Of a DNA stretch of 64,000 nt, positions 38,689 to 47,757 are shown in pieces. The translations under genes were made by a program, and so were the position numbers. Source of the DNA: Flavivirga amylovorans. GTDB lineage: Bacteria; Bacteroidota; Bacteroidia; Flavobacteriales; Flavobacteriaceae. Where the stretch lies: assembly GCF_030540875.1 (NCBI RefSeq), contig NZ_JAUOEM010000003.1, positions 124,001 to 188,000 of the forward strand, given 5' to 3'. How positions within the stretch are numbered: the first letter of the stretch is position 1; each line of letters starts with the position of its first letter. The notes under the pieces were generated by a model. It saw only the letters and a program-made list of their open reading frames with translations. It did no database searches and was not told where the DNA came from.

Positions 38689-40269
38689 ATGATAAAAAGT
38701 ATGCGATATTTGTTTTTATTGACTGTTCTTACAGCTTCAATCGCTTGCAATAGTAATTCTAATAAAAATGAAATCAACTTTGCAGACAATGTGGTTATTG
38801 CTCATCGTGGTGCATGGAAACAAAAAAATCTTCCACAAAATTCTATAGCGTCTTTAAAACAAGCCATAGCCCTAAATTGTACAGGGTCTGAGTTTGATAT
38901 TAGAATGACTTCAGATAATGTACTTGTTGTAACACACGATAGAGATTATCACGGACTGGTTGTTGAAGCGTCAACATATAACGAATTGTCAAAATACAAG
39001 CTTTCAAACGGAGAAGCTCTCCCCACTTTAAAACAATATTTACTGGCAGGCATGCAAAATAATAGCACTACTGGTTTTGTATGTGAAATTAAACCTTCAA
39101 AAATCGAAGGCCGAAACAGTATGATTGCTAACAACGTATTAAGTTTAATAAAAGAACTAAAAGCAGAACCTTATATTTTATCATACATTAGTTTTAGTTA
39201 TGATATCTTAAAAAAGATTAAAGTGTTAGATTCCGAGGCTAAAACACAATATTTAGATGGTTCAAAAAAACCTGATTGCTTAAAAAATGATGGTATTTCC
39301 GGGTTGGATTATTTGGTTTACAAATACAAAAAACACCCCGAGTGGATTGAAGGTGCTAAAGAAAATGGGGTATTATTAAATGCCTGGGTAGCTAATAAAA
39401 CTGAAGATTTGGATTGGCTTTTGGCTAACGATTTCGATTATATTACTACAGATGAACCTGAATTGCTTTTTGAAAGAATAAAAAAGAGCCCTACCTATGA
39501 TGGTTACAAATTGGTTTGGAGCGATGAATTTAATTATCAAGGAAGGCCGGATAGTACAAAATGGGCTTTTGAATATGGTTTAAAAAGAAATCAAGAAAAA
39601 CAGTATTACGTTGATAGCTTAAAGAATGCTAGAGTAGAAAAAGGGTTACTGGTTTTAGAAACCCATAAAGAAACCATTAAAAACGAAGCCTTTGTTTCTA
39701 AAGATGCTAAAGGTTGGAAAAAGAATTGGGAATATGCAAATTATACGGCACCTAGCCTGACCACTAAAGGCATAGCCGAATGGACCTACGGACGTATCGA
39801 AATAAGAGCACAATTACCAAAGGGTGTTGGCTTATGGCCAGCATTTTGGATGATTGGCGCAAATTATGATGAAGTAAGGTGGCCGGAATGTGGCGAAATT
39901 GATATTATGGAACACGTTGGTTTTAATCCCGATTCTATCTTTGGAACCATTCATACAAAAGCTTATAATCACATGAAAGGCACAGAAAAGGGAAAGAAGA
40001 TATTCATCGATAAACCTTACGATTCTTTTCACGTATTCGCATTGGAATGGACACCCGAAAAAATGGACTTTATATTAGATGATACGGTCTATAATCATAT
40101 AGAAAACGAACATAAAACAACACACGAATGGCCATTTGATCAAGACTTTCATTTGAAGATAAATATCGCCGTGGGAGGTATGCTTGGTGGACAAAAAGGA
40201 ATTGATGATACTGTTTTTCCGCAGCAAATGCTCATAGATTACGTTAGGGTTTTTCAAAAAAAAGAATAA
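38689..40269 (+). CDS. Lipoprotein fusing a GDPD domain to a GH16 beta-glucanase
   Basis: This 526-residue lipoprotein (Cys20) has two catalytic domains. Residues 34-265 form a glycerophosphodiester phosphodiesterase: AHRG (His39, Arg40), PQN where most have PEN (Gln50, Asn51), EFD (Glu68, Asp70), THD (His83) and EIKP (Glu133). Residues about 272-525 form a GH16 laminarinase-type domain with WPAFWMIG and GEIDIMEHVG (Glu403, Asp405, Glu408). There is no long linker. The enzyme may cut both glycerophosphate substituents and beta-1,3-glucan backbones. It is first in a tight three-gene unit, with the next start 4 nt after its stop. Confidence 0.92.
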   Translation: MIKSMRYLFLLTVLTASIACNSNSNKNEINFADNVVIAHRGAWKQKNLPQNSIASLKQAIALNCTGSEFDIRMTSDNVLVVTHDRDYHGLVVEASTYNELSKYKLSNGEALPTLKQYLLAGMQNNSTTGFVCEIKPSKIEGRNSMIANNVLSLIKELKAEPYILSYISFSYDILKKIKVLDSEAKTQYLDGSKKPDCLKNDGISGLDYLVYKYKKHPEWIEGAKENGVLLNAWVANKTEDLDWLLANDFDYITTDEPELLFERIKKSPTYDGYKLVWSDEFNYQGRPDSTKWAFEYGLKRNQEKQYYVDSLKNARVEKGLLVLETHKETIKNEAFVSKDAKGWKKNWEYANYTAPSLTTKGIAEWTYGRIEIRAQLPKGVGLWPAFWMIGANYDEVRWPECGEIDIMEHVGFNPDSIFGTIHTKAYNHMKGTEKGKKIFIDKPYDSFHVFALEWTPEKMDFILDDTVYNHIENEHKTTHEWPFDQDFHLKINIAVGGMLGGQKGIDDTVFPQQMLIDYVRVFQKKE

Positions 40270-40273
40270 ATAC

Positions 40274-41140
40274 ATGACATATTATTCAGTAGTACTATTG
40301 GTGTTAAGCTTAGTTTTTACAAGTTGTAAAAGTGAAAACAAGAACCCAGACAATAATAAAAGTCAAAACCTGAGTGTAATGACTTATAACATTAGGTTAG
40401 ATGTAGCTTCAGATGGCGACAATGCATGGCCAAATAGAAGCCATTTTTTAAGTTCACAAGTACAATTCTATAGTCCAGATATTATGGGCGTTCAAGAAGC
40501 ACGACCCAATCAAATGGATGATTTAAAAGCAGCTTTAAAAGATTATGATGTTATTGGAACAGGAAGAGATGGTGGTAATAAAGGGGAGTTTTCAGCCATT
40601 TTTTACAATTCAAAAAAAGTAAAAGTTGAACAAGAAAATACCTTTTGGCTATCAAAAACACCAAACAAAATGTCTATGGGTTGGGATGCTGCATATCCAA
40701 GAATTTGTACTTACGGACTCTTTACATTACTTGAAAGCAATCAAAAGATATGGGTGTTTAATACGCATTTAGATCATGTTGGAGCGGAAGCGCAATTAGA
40801 AGGGATGGCGTTAATTCTCAAAAAAATAATAGCTTTAAATACTGCTAATCTTCCCGTAATTGTTATGGGCGATTTCAATGTAGAGCCGGATAGTCAGTTA
40901 ATTGAGAGTCTTAAGCAAAACATGAATGATTCAAAAGATATAGCGAAAATTGTTTTTGGTTCTAACGGAACGTTTAACGGTTTTAAGTTTGAAGAACCAG
41001 TGACTAGAAGAATTGATTATATCATGCTTTCTAAATCTAATCATATAGAAGTTGAAAAATATGGTGTTTTATCGAGTTCAATAGATTTAAAATATCCTTC
41101 AGATCATTTTCCTGTGTATATAGAATTAATCTTAAAGTAA
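40274..41140 (+). CDS. EEP-family phosphatase/phosphodiesterase, lipoprotein
   Basis: This 288-residue lipoprotein (lipobox FTSC, Cys18) has the endonuclease/exonuclease/phosphatase fold. All core motifs are present: MTYNIRLD, GVQEARP (metal Glu), NTHLDHVG, MGDFNVEPDS (Asp/Asn), RRIDYIM and PSDHFPVY (catalytic His pair partner). Members cleave phosphoesters of sugars, inositols, lipids or nucleic acids. The export signal and context make a nuclease less likely. Packed between GDPD-GH16 and GH3 (4-nt gaps on each side), it could dephosphorylate the glycerol phosphate that the GDPD domain releases. Confidence 0.88.
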   Translation: MTYYSVVLLVLSLVFTSCKSENKNPDNNKSQNLSVMTYNIRLDVASDGDNAWPNRSHFLSSQVQFYSPDIMGVQEARPNQMDDLKAALKDYDVIGTGRDGGNKGEFSAIFYNSKKVKVEQENTFWLSKTPNKMSMGWDAAYPRICTYGLFTLLESNQKIWVFNTHLDHVGAEAQLEGMALILKKIIALNTANLPVIVMGDFNVEPDSQLIESLKQNMNDSKDIAKIVFGSNGTFNGFKFEEPVTRRIDYIMLSKSNHIEVEKYGVLSSSIDLKYPSDHFPVYIELILK

Positions 41141-41144
41141 ATCC

Positions 41145-43472
41145 ATGTCAAAACAAATATCAGTTATAGCTTTAACGTTCGGTTTCATTTTTCTTATAAT
41201 TATTTTTGGTTGTGATAATAAAGCAAGTGAAACGACTCAAAATAGCAAATCAAATTTCAATAATAACATCGAAAGGAAAGTAGATTCTGTTTTAGGATTA
41301 ATGCATCTTAATGAAAAGATTGGACAACTGGTTCAATACAGTGGTAAATGGAATGCCACAGGCCCTTCATCTTCAAAAAACGATCAGCATAAATTAAACA
41401 AACTTAAAAAAGGCGAAGTCGGTTCTATGTTAAATGTTGTCTCAGTAGCTTCCGTTCGTGAGACCCAAAGAATAGTTATGGAGCATTCCCGTTTAAAAAT
41501 TCCATTAATTTTCGGGTATGATGTCATTCATGGATATAAAACGATGTTCCCTATTCCATTGGGAGAAACTGCGAGCTGGGATTTAGATATCATTAAAGCA
41601 TCTGCAGCAATAGCAGCTAAAGAATCAGCCGCTTCGGGTGTTAATTGGACTTTTGCTCCCATGATAGATGTATCAAGAGATGCACGTTGGGGAAGAGTTA
41701 TGGAAGGCGCTGGCGAAGACCCGTATCTAAACACGGTTGTAGGCGTGGCTCGTATAAAAGGATTTCAAGGTGATGATTTATCACAAACCAATACCATTGC
41801 AGCATGCGCAAAACATTTTGCGGGGTATGGTTTTGCCGAAGCAGGACGTGATTATAATACGGTAAATATTGGCGAGTACGAATTGCATAATACTATTTTG
41901 CCCCCTTTTAAGGCTGCTGCAAAAGCTGGTGTAGCTACTTTTATGAATGCCTTTAATGATATTGATGGTATTCCTGCAACAGGACATAAAGTGCTGCAAC
42001 GTGACATTTTAAAAAGAGAATGGGATTGGAATGGATTTGTCGTTTCAGATTGGGGTTCCATTGGTGAAATGATTGCTCATGGTTACGCTGAAGATAAAAG
42101 ACATGCTACTGAAATTGCTATGAATGCAGGGAGCGATATGGATATGGAATCCTATGCTTATGAAGCACATTTAGAGTCTTTACTCAAAGAAAATAAAGTG
42201 ACAATACATCAAATTGACGATGCAGTGAAGCGTGTACTGCGTTTAAAATTTCAACTAGGGCTTTTTGATGACCCTTTTAAATATTGCAATGAACAACGTG
42301 AAATGGATCATGTTTACACAGAAGAACATTTAGCAATATCTCGTGAGGTGGCAAAAAAATCAATAGTATTACTTAAAAACGAAAACAAATTATTGCCAAT
42401 TTCAAAAGACGTTAAAAGTATCGCTGTTATAGGGTCGTTAGCCCATGATAAAGATTCTCCACTTGGTAACTGGAGGGCGAAAGCAACATATAACTCAGCA
42501 GTATCATTATTAGAAGGCGTTAAAAACGCCATTGGAGAAAACACGAAAATACATTATGCAAAAGGTGTAGATCTAACCATACCGACATTAGAAGCCGGTG
42601 CTAACCAATTTTTATATCCTTTAAAATTTAATACTACAGATGATTCCGGAATAGCAGAAGCTGTAGAAGTTGCAAAAAAATCAGAAGTCGTATTATTGGC
42701 GATAGGAGAGAATGCATACCAAACAGGAGAGGGACGAAGCCAAACGAATATTGGTTTTTTAGGACTTCAAAACGACTTGTTAGAAGCCATTTATAAAGTG
42801 AATAAAAATATTGTTGTTGTTTTGATGAATGGACGACCTATGGCGCTTAGTAGAGTTTCTGAAATCACACCAGCTATATTAGAATGCTGGCATTTAGGGT
42901 CCGAATCTGGAAATGCCATTGCAGATGTGCTTTTTGGTGATTATAATCCGTCAGGAAAACTCCCAGTATCGTTTCCTCATCATGTAGGTCAGGAACCATT
43001 ATACTACAATCAGAAAAATACAGGACGTCCGTATAGTAATAAACACGTTACTTTTTCGAGCTATAGAGATGCACCTAAATCAGCATTATACCCTTTTGGT
43101 TTTGGGTTGAGTTATACGGTATTTAAATATGATAATTTGAATTTTGATAAAACCGAAATAGACAGAAATGGTCGTATTAAAGTATCTGTTGAGGTTTCAA
43201 ATAAAGGAGATAGAGATGGAGAAGAAGTTGTTCAATTGTACATTCGAGATTTAGTTGGTAGTTTGGTTAGACCTATTAAAGAACTTAAAGGATTTGAGAA
43301 AATAATGTTGAAATCAGGGGAAACAAAAACCGTATCGTTTACGATAGATGCTAAAATACTTCAGTTTTATACCGCAAGTAAAAAATGGGAAGTAGAGCCT
43401 GGTGATTTTGAAATTTTTGTAGGAGGTAATTCTAAAACAACTTTAAAATCTAGAATAACAGTTATTGAGTAA
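41145..43472 (+). CDS. GH3 beta-glucosidase, lipoprotein
   Basis: This 775-residue GH3 enzyme has lipobox IFGC (Cys23). The TIM-barrel domain includes FGYDVIHGYKTMFPIPLG and the catalytic nucleophile in GFVVSDWGS (about residue 304). The alpha/beta-sandwich domain has GENAYQTGEGRSQT, and a C-terminal fibronectin III-like domain follows the YPFGFGLSYT motif. The layout is that of BglX-type periplasmic beta-glucosidases, which release glucose from short beta-glucans. It closes the operon, and a GH16 plus GH3 pair matches laminarin-type glucan breakdown. Confidence 0.95.
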   Translation: MSKQISVIALTFGFIFLIIIFGCDNKASETTQNSKSNFNNNIERKVDSVLGLMHLNEKIGQLVQYSGKWNATGPSSSKNDQHKLNKLKKGEVGSMLNVVSVASVRETQRIVMEHSRLKIPLIFGYDVIHGYKTMFPIPLGETASWDLDIIKASAAIAAKESAASGVNWTFAPMIDVSRDARWGRVMEGAGEDPYLNTVVGVARIKGFQGDDLSQTNTIAACAKHFAGYGFAEAGRDYNTVNIGEYELHNTILPPFKAAAKAGVATFMNAFNDIDGIPATGHKVLQRDILKREWDWNGFVVSDWGSIGEMIAHGYAEDKRHATEIAMNAGSDMDMESYAYEAHLESLLKENKVTIHQIDDAVKRVLRLKFQLGLFDDPFKYCNEQREMDHVYTEEHLAISREVAKKSIVLLKNENKLLPISKDVKSIAVIGSLAHDKDSPLGNWRAKATYNSAVSLLEGVKNAIGENTKIHYAKGVDLTIPTLEAGANQFLYPLKFNTTDDSGIAEAVEVAKKSEVVLLAIGENAYQTGEGRSQTNIGFLGLQNDLLEAIYKVNKNIVVVLMNGRPMALSRVSEITPAILECWHLGSESGNAIADVLFGDYNPSGKLPVSFPHHVGQEPLYYNQKNTGRPYSNKHVTFSSYRDAPKSALYPFGFGLSYTVFKYDNLNFDKTEIDRNGRIKVSVEVSNKGDRDGEEVVQLYIRDLVGSLVRPIKELKGFEKIMLKSGETKTVSFTIDAKILQFYTASKKWEVEPGDFEIFVGGNSKTTLKSRITVIE

Positions 43473-43573
43473 AATATTTATACTTAATTTGGTATTATAT
43501 CCAATCTGATGAACGTTTCTTTTTTTTACAAGCATTAACTGCTAAGTAGAAATACGATTATATCTGCAAGAAC

Positions 43574-43669
43574 ATGCCACATTTCATACAAGAATTATCT
43601 CAAAAGGAGTTAGCTTCTTTTTTGGGTATAACCAGAGAAACATTGAGTAGAATTAGAAAGTACTCATAA
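43574..43669 (+). pseudogene. Relic of a Crp/Fnr-family regulator (C-terminal helix-turn-helix)
   Basis: A 31-codon frame reads MPHFIQELSQKELASFLGIT followed by RETLSRIRK and a stop. This is the DNA-binding helix-turn-helix of Crp/Fnr-type proteins of this phylum. The cNMP-binding N-terminal domain is missing and the upstream sequence is out of frame. The fragment lies about 110 bp before a Crp/Fnr-type palindrome. Confidence 0.6.
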
Positions 43670-43781
43670 TGAATTAAATACTTTACCAGCAGAAAACTTT
43701 CTTCAATTTATTGCTGTTAATAGAGGTTTAGTAACTCAACTCTCTTAAGATTTTACTGCAATTGATGTGATTTTGTCGTTA

Positions 43782-43825
43782 TTGACATATGTCACGGATA
43801 TCCATAATACTTCGATATAGCTTTG
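43782..43825 (+). promoter_or_regulatory. Efflux-operon promoter with Crp/Fnr-like palindrome
   Basis: The perfect palindrome TGACATATGTCA (43783-43794) lies exactly 23 nt upstream of the -7 box TAGCTTTG (43818-43825). The palindrome centre falls near -40, the class II activator position of Crp/Fnr proteins. The same arrangement occurs before nhaB. Confidence 0.7.
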
Positions 43826-43843
43826 TATCGAAAATAAATCATT

Positions 43844-44278
43844 ATGGAAACACAAAAACAGTTTTACCCTATTTTTAATAATAGTGCATTTTACCCAAAA
43901 ACCTTAAGTAGCGTTTTAAGCATCTTTTATGTTTCAAATCAAAAATACTTCACTGTTGCACAACTCAAAGAAGAGACTCAATTGAGCGAAACTGAAATAG
44001 AAGATGCTTTAAGTTTACTACACAGCTTGGGAGATGTAGGAGAGAAGAAGAATGCATTCTCTGAACGCCACTTCTTTGTAGATACCGATGGTAGTATAAA
44101 AAACATTAAAAATAGTATTAAACAAAGCAAGTGTTTACTCAATGTTTTAGAGAAAATTCTTGAAAAACGAAATAACACTAATGAGGCATTAAACACTTTT
44201 ATCAAAAAAGCCATCATGTTTTACAGTGAAACCTTAGATTTTATTTCCATAAAAACAGAAGAATATTTTAAGCACTAA
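43844..44278 (+). CDS. Small winged-helix-like protein of unknown function
   Basis: This 144-residue cytosolic protein is not assigned to a named family. The first 80 residues look like a winged helix: YFTVAQLKEETQLSETEIEDALSLL could be the recognition region, followed by a wing at VGEKKNAFSERHFFVDTDG. The C-terminal half is a long helical segment that could dimerise. It is the first gene of the efflux operon, and its stop is 4 nt before the next start, which fits a local transcriptional regulator or co-factor. No direct evidence of DNA binding beyond fold-like pattern. Confidence 0.65.
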   Translation: METQKQFYPIFNNSAFYPKTLSSVLSIFYVSNQKYFTVAQLKEETQLSETEIEDALSLLHSLGDVGEKKNAFSERHFFVDTDGSIKNIKNSIKQSKCLLNVLEKILEKRNNTNEALNTFIKKAIMFYSETLDFISIKTEEYFKH

Positions 44279-44282
44279 CATA

Positions 44283-46625
44283 ATGAGAACTACAAAAGAA
44301 CACCTTTTAGTACTAGTTTGTTTTTGGTTTCTACAGCTATCAGCCCAACAAAACACTTATCGTATAGGTATGTTATTAGATAGCAAAAACGAGCAAACAG
44401 TACCATTAATAGAACAGTTAAAAACAGAAATTAAGGCAACAGTAGGCGAAGATGCTACTATAGTTTTTTCTGAAAATATAACATTGGTTAATAACTATAG
44501 TATTGATATTGCCAAAAAACAATACGCACAACTTCTTGCCAATGATACTGATATACTACTTGTTTTAGGAGTTATAGCTAGTGAGGTTGTACGTGAACAA
44601 AAAAACTATACGAAACCTACTATTTTACTAGGAGCGGTAAATACCGATATGTATCGTATAGATTTTGATAAAAAGACTTCAGGTATTGAAAATTTCACCT
44701 ATCTGGTGGAACAAGATTCTTATAAAGATGATTTAGAAACATTGCAAAAAATTACCGATTTTAAAAAGGTAGGTGTCCTTATAGAACAAGCATTTATAGA
44801 TGTACTTCCTATAGAAGAAACTTTTAAAAATATTTCAAAATCATTGGATATTGATTGTAAAGTTATTCTTCTAGACAAGAGAACAAATTATGCCAAAATG
44901 CTTACTGATGTAGATGCATTATACATTGCTGGAGGTTTCTTTTTACCTAAAACTGAAATTAAAAGTATTGCCCAGATATGCATCGATAAAAAACTCCCTT
45001 CATTTACAATTAATAATAGAACACAAGTTGAAGCAGGTATTATGGCAACTCGTAGCACTAGCAATAATTTTAATCAAATCATTCGCAGATTAGCATTAAC
45101 TGTAGAGCGCTATGTAAATGGTGGTCAGCTATCAAAAATGCAAGTTCATGTTGCTTCAAAAAAACAATTGGTAATTAACTACAATACTACAGATGCCATA
45201 GGTGTTGGTATAAAATACAGCATGGTAAACGAAGCAGAGTTTGTTGGTGCATTTACTAATGCTAACCCAGTTACGACATATTCACTTAAACAGGCCATCG
45301 ATAAGGCCATAGGTAAGAATTTAGATTTACAAGCTGCTAAAAAGAATATTGAATTACAAGCACAAGAAGTTACAACTGCCAAAAATAATTATCTGCCTTT
45401 AGTAACAGCAAATGGTGAGGCAAATTATACAGATCCAGATATTGCAGCTTTAGGGTTTGGTCAAACACCAGAGTTTCAGACCTCTGGAAATATAAGTTTA
45501 GACCAGACTATTTTTTCAGAAGCTGCCAATGCTAATAAAACGATTCAAAAACAATTACAGGAAGCAGAACAAGAGCAGTACAAAGCAGAAAACCTAAATA
45601 CTATATTTAATGTAGCTGCTGCCTATTTTGAAATTTTAATACGAAAAACAAATGCCGAAATTTTAAGAAGTAATCTTCAAACTACAAAAAAGAATTACAT
45701 CATTGCCCAACAAAACTTTGAAGCAGGTATTTCTGGTAAATCAGATATGCTTCGTTTTAAAAGTGAAATTGCACAAAACACACAACTTTTAGTAGAAGCA
45801 TTTAATCAACTGGAACAAGGATATATAGGTTTAAACCAATTATTAAATAATCCTGTAAACACAAAAATTGATGTTGAAAATGTGCCTTTAGAATTGGGTT
45901 TATTAGAAACCGTACAATACACAGAGTTAAATGCATTAATAGATAATCCAGTAACTCGCGGACCGTTTATTGCATTTTTAACAGAAGAAGCTAAAAAGAA
46001 TGCGCCAGAATTGAAGGTATTGGGGCATAATCTAGAAGCTACCAAGCGCAGTGTTAAACTTAATAGTAGCGGACGCTTTTTACCTACTATAGGCTTACAA
46101 GCTCAATACAATACAGTGTTTAGTAGAGATGGTAAAGGCAGTACAACACTAGATGGTTTTATACTACCAGATAATACATATAATGTTGGTGTGCGTATGA
46201 CTATTCCTCTATTTAACAGGAACCAAACACGTACTAACCAGCAAACTGCCATTATTCAAAGAGAGCAATTAAACCTAACTATAGAAAATAGTGAGCTAGC
46301 TATTAGTAGCAATGTAAATAATGGTATTCTAAACGTTATTAACCAAATGACTAACATCGATCTGTCAAAGGTTTCTGAAAACACAGCCAAAGAAGCTTTA
46401 GAGCTTATTCAGGTATCTTATGCCGAAGGTGCTGTAAATATTGTCCAGCTTATTGATGCGCAACGTAATTATCTAAATGCTCAAATAAACAGAACAACAG
46501 CTATCTATAGCTACTTATTAAGCATTTTACAGGTTGAAAGATCTATAGGATATTTCTTTTTAATGAATTCAACTGAATCTAATGCAGCATTTATATCTAG
46601 GTTTTTAGATTATCAAAAGAAATAA
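44283..46625 (+). CDS. Periplasmic binding-protein/TolC outer-membrane factor fusion
   Basis: This 780-residue exported protein has a signal peptide near FLQLSAQQ. Residues about 25-315 look like an ABC-type substrate-binding protein of the ABC_sub_bind/TrpX kind, with ILLGAVNT and ALYIAGGFFLPKTEI. Residues about 335-770 form a TolC-type outer-membrane efflux protein with two helical hairpin repeats (YSLKQAIDKAIGKNLDLQAA start, VGVRMTIPLFNRNQ near the repeat boundary). A solute-binding domain joined to an exit duct is unusual. It is co-transcribed with an RND adaptor and pump (30 nt gap), so it is presumably the duct of that tripartite system. Confidence 0.85.
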   Translation: MRTTKEHLLVLVCFWFLQLSAQQNTYRIGMLLDSKNEQTVPLIEQLKTEIKATVGEDATIVFSENITLVNNYSIDIAKKQYAQLLANDTDILLVLGVIASEVVREQKNYTKPTILLGAVNTDMYRIDFDKKTSGIENFTYLVEQDSYKDDLETLQKITDFKKVGVLIEQAFIDVLPIEETFKNISKSLDIDCKVILLDKRTNYAKMLTDVDALYIAGGFFLPKTEIKSIAQICIDKKLPSFTINNRTQVEAGIMATRSTSNNFNQIIRRLALTVERYVNGGQLSKMQVHVASKKQLVINYNTTDAIGVGIKYSMVNEAEFVGAFTNANPVTTYSLKQAIDKAIGKNLDLQAAKKNIELQAQEVTTAKNNYLPLVTANGEANYTDPDIAALGFGQTPEFQTSGNISLDQTIFSEAANANKTIQKQLQEAEQEQYKAENLNTIFNVAAAYFEILIRKTNAEILRSNLQTTKKNYIIAQQNFEAGISGKSDMLRFKSEIAQNTQLLVEAFNQLEQGYIGLNQLLNNPVNTKIDVENVPLELGLLETVQYTELNALIDNPVTRGPFIAFLTEEAKKNAPELKVLGHNLEATKRSVKLNSSGRFLPTIGLQAQYNTVFSRDGKGSTTLDGFILPDNTYNVGVRMTIPLFNRNQTRTNQQTAIIQREQLNLTIENSELAISSNVNNGILNVINQMTNIDLSKVSENTAKEALELIQVSYAEGAVNIVQLIDAQRNYLNAQINRTTAIYSYLLSILQVERSIGYFFLMNSTESNAAFISRFLDYQKK

Positions 46626-46655
46626 GAATTAATAAATAATATAAATCAAGATACC

Positions 46656-47741
46656 ATGAAAAAGTTATTTCAAATCATAAGTCTAATAGTACTCGTCCTT
46701 TGCCAGTTATCGTGCTCTGATAAAGAGAAAACGACACAGCGCAAGCCTAAGTTGGTAAAATATAAGCAAATAGGGTTCAATAATCAAAATGCTAATTCTA
46801 GCTACAGTGGTATTACTCAACAGGAGTTGGTGATTAGTTTAAGCTTTAGAAATAGTGGTACAATAACTAAATTTAATATACAGTTAGGTCAAAAAGTAAG
46901 AAAAGGAGAATTATTGGCAACGCTAGACAATGTGTCTGCACGATTAGCGTATGAGCAAGCTGTAACCCAGAAAAATGCTGCAAAATCAAATTTCAATACC
47001 GCTAAACTAGCATTAGAAAGAGCAAGGAAACTTTATGAGAAAAGCGGTGCTTCATTAAGCGATTTTGAGCAGGCTAAAAATGCATTTCAAACGGCAAAAG
47101 AAAATTATGAAGCTTCTAAACGTACCGTTGCTATACAACAAGACCAAATTAATTATGGTTACATCTATGCGCCACAAGACGGAGTAATAGCAGCTGTTAA
47201 TGCAGAAATTAATGAAAACATTGCGGCAGGTCAATCTGTAGCAACTTTAAATGCAGGTAAAGGTATGGAGATTAAGGTAGGTGTCCCCGAAAATGTTATC
47301 AATACTATTAAAGAAGGTGATGTGACAGATGTTTTTCTGGTCTCATTAAAGGATCAAAAATTTACAGGAAAAGTAATTGAAGTAGCACCTGCACTCTCTC
47401 AAGAATCTGCCACCTATACAGTACGTGTAGTACTTGAAAATGTAACAGATACTGTAAAAAGTGGAATGGCTGCCGATGTATATTTCCGCAATAGCGAAAA
47501 AGGAAAAATAGCAAGTATGCTTATAGTACCACCACAAGCTGTGGGCGAAGACTATAATGGTAATTATGTCTTTTTGATACAAGAGAAAGATAGTGTTTTG
47601 ATAGTTAAAAAACATCCAATAACAGTAGGTAATCTTATGCAAAACGGATTTGAAGTGCAATCTGGTGTTCGTAAGGGAGATCGCATTGCTGTAGCTGGTC
47701 TTCATACATTATTAGATGGCCAAGTCATTCGATTAAAATAA
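46656..47741 (+). CDS. RND efflux periplasmic adaptor (MFP), lipoprotein
   Basis: This 361-residue membrane fusion protein has lipobox QLSC (Cys20). It has the adaptor order: a barrel-sandwich half-motif GTITKFNIQLGQKVRKGELL, an alpha-hairpin rich in Ala, Lys and Gln (about 95-150), the second lipoyl half IYAPQDGVIAAVNAEINENI, a beta-barrel, and a membrane-proximal domain. It links the TolC-fusion duct to the RND pump encoded 16 nt downstream. Substrate is unknown. Confidence 0.93.
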   Translation: MKKLFQIISLIVLVLCQLSCSDKEKTTQRKPKLVKYKQIGFNNQNANSSYSGITQQELVISLSFRNSGTITKFNIQLGQKVRKGELLATLDNVSARLAYEQAVTQKNAAKSNFNTAKLALERARKLYEKSGASLSDFEQAKNAFQTAKENYEASKRTVAIQQDQINYGYIYAPQDGVIAAVNAEINENIAAGQSVATLNAGKGMEIKVGVPENVINTIKEGDVTDVFLVSLKDQKFTGKVIEVAPALSQESATYTVRVVLENVTDTVKSGMAADVYFRNSEKGKIASMLIVPPQAVGEDYNGNYVFLIQEKDSVLIVKKHPITVGNLMQNGFEVQSGVRKGDRIAVAGLHTLLDGQVIRLK

Positions 47742-47757
47742 TAATACCATCCTTAAA

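Larger units (their letters stand above)
43473..43843. other. Intergenic region with a Crp-family relic and an operator
   Basis: This region contains the decayed Crp-family C terminus and the palindrome/-7 box pair, each listed separately. The first 100 nt hold nothing recognisable. Confidence 0.6.
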
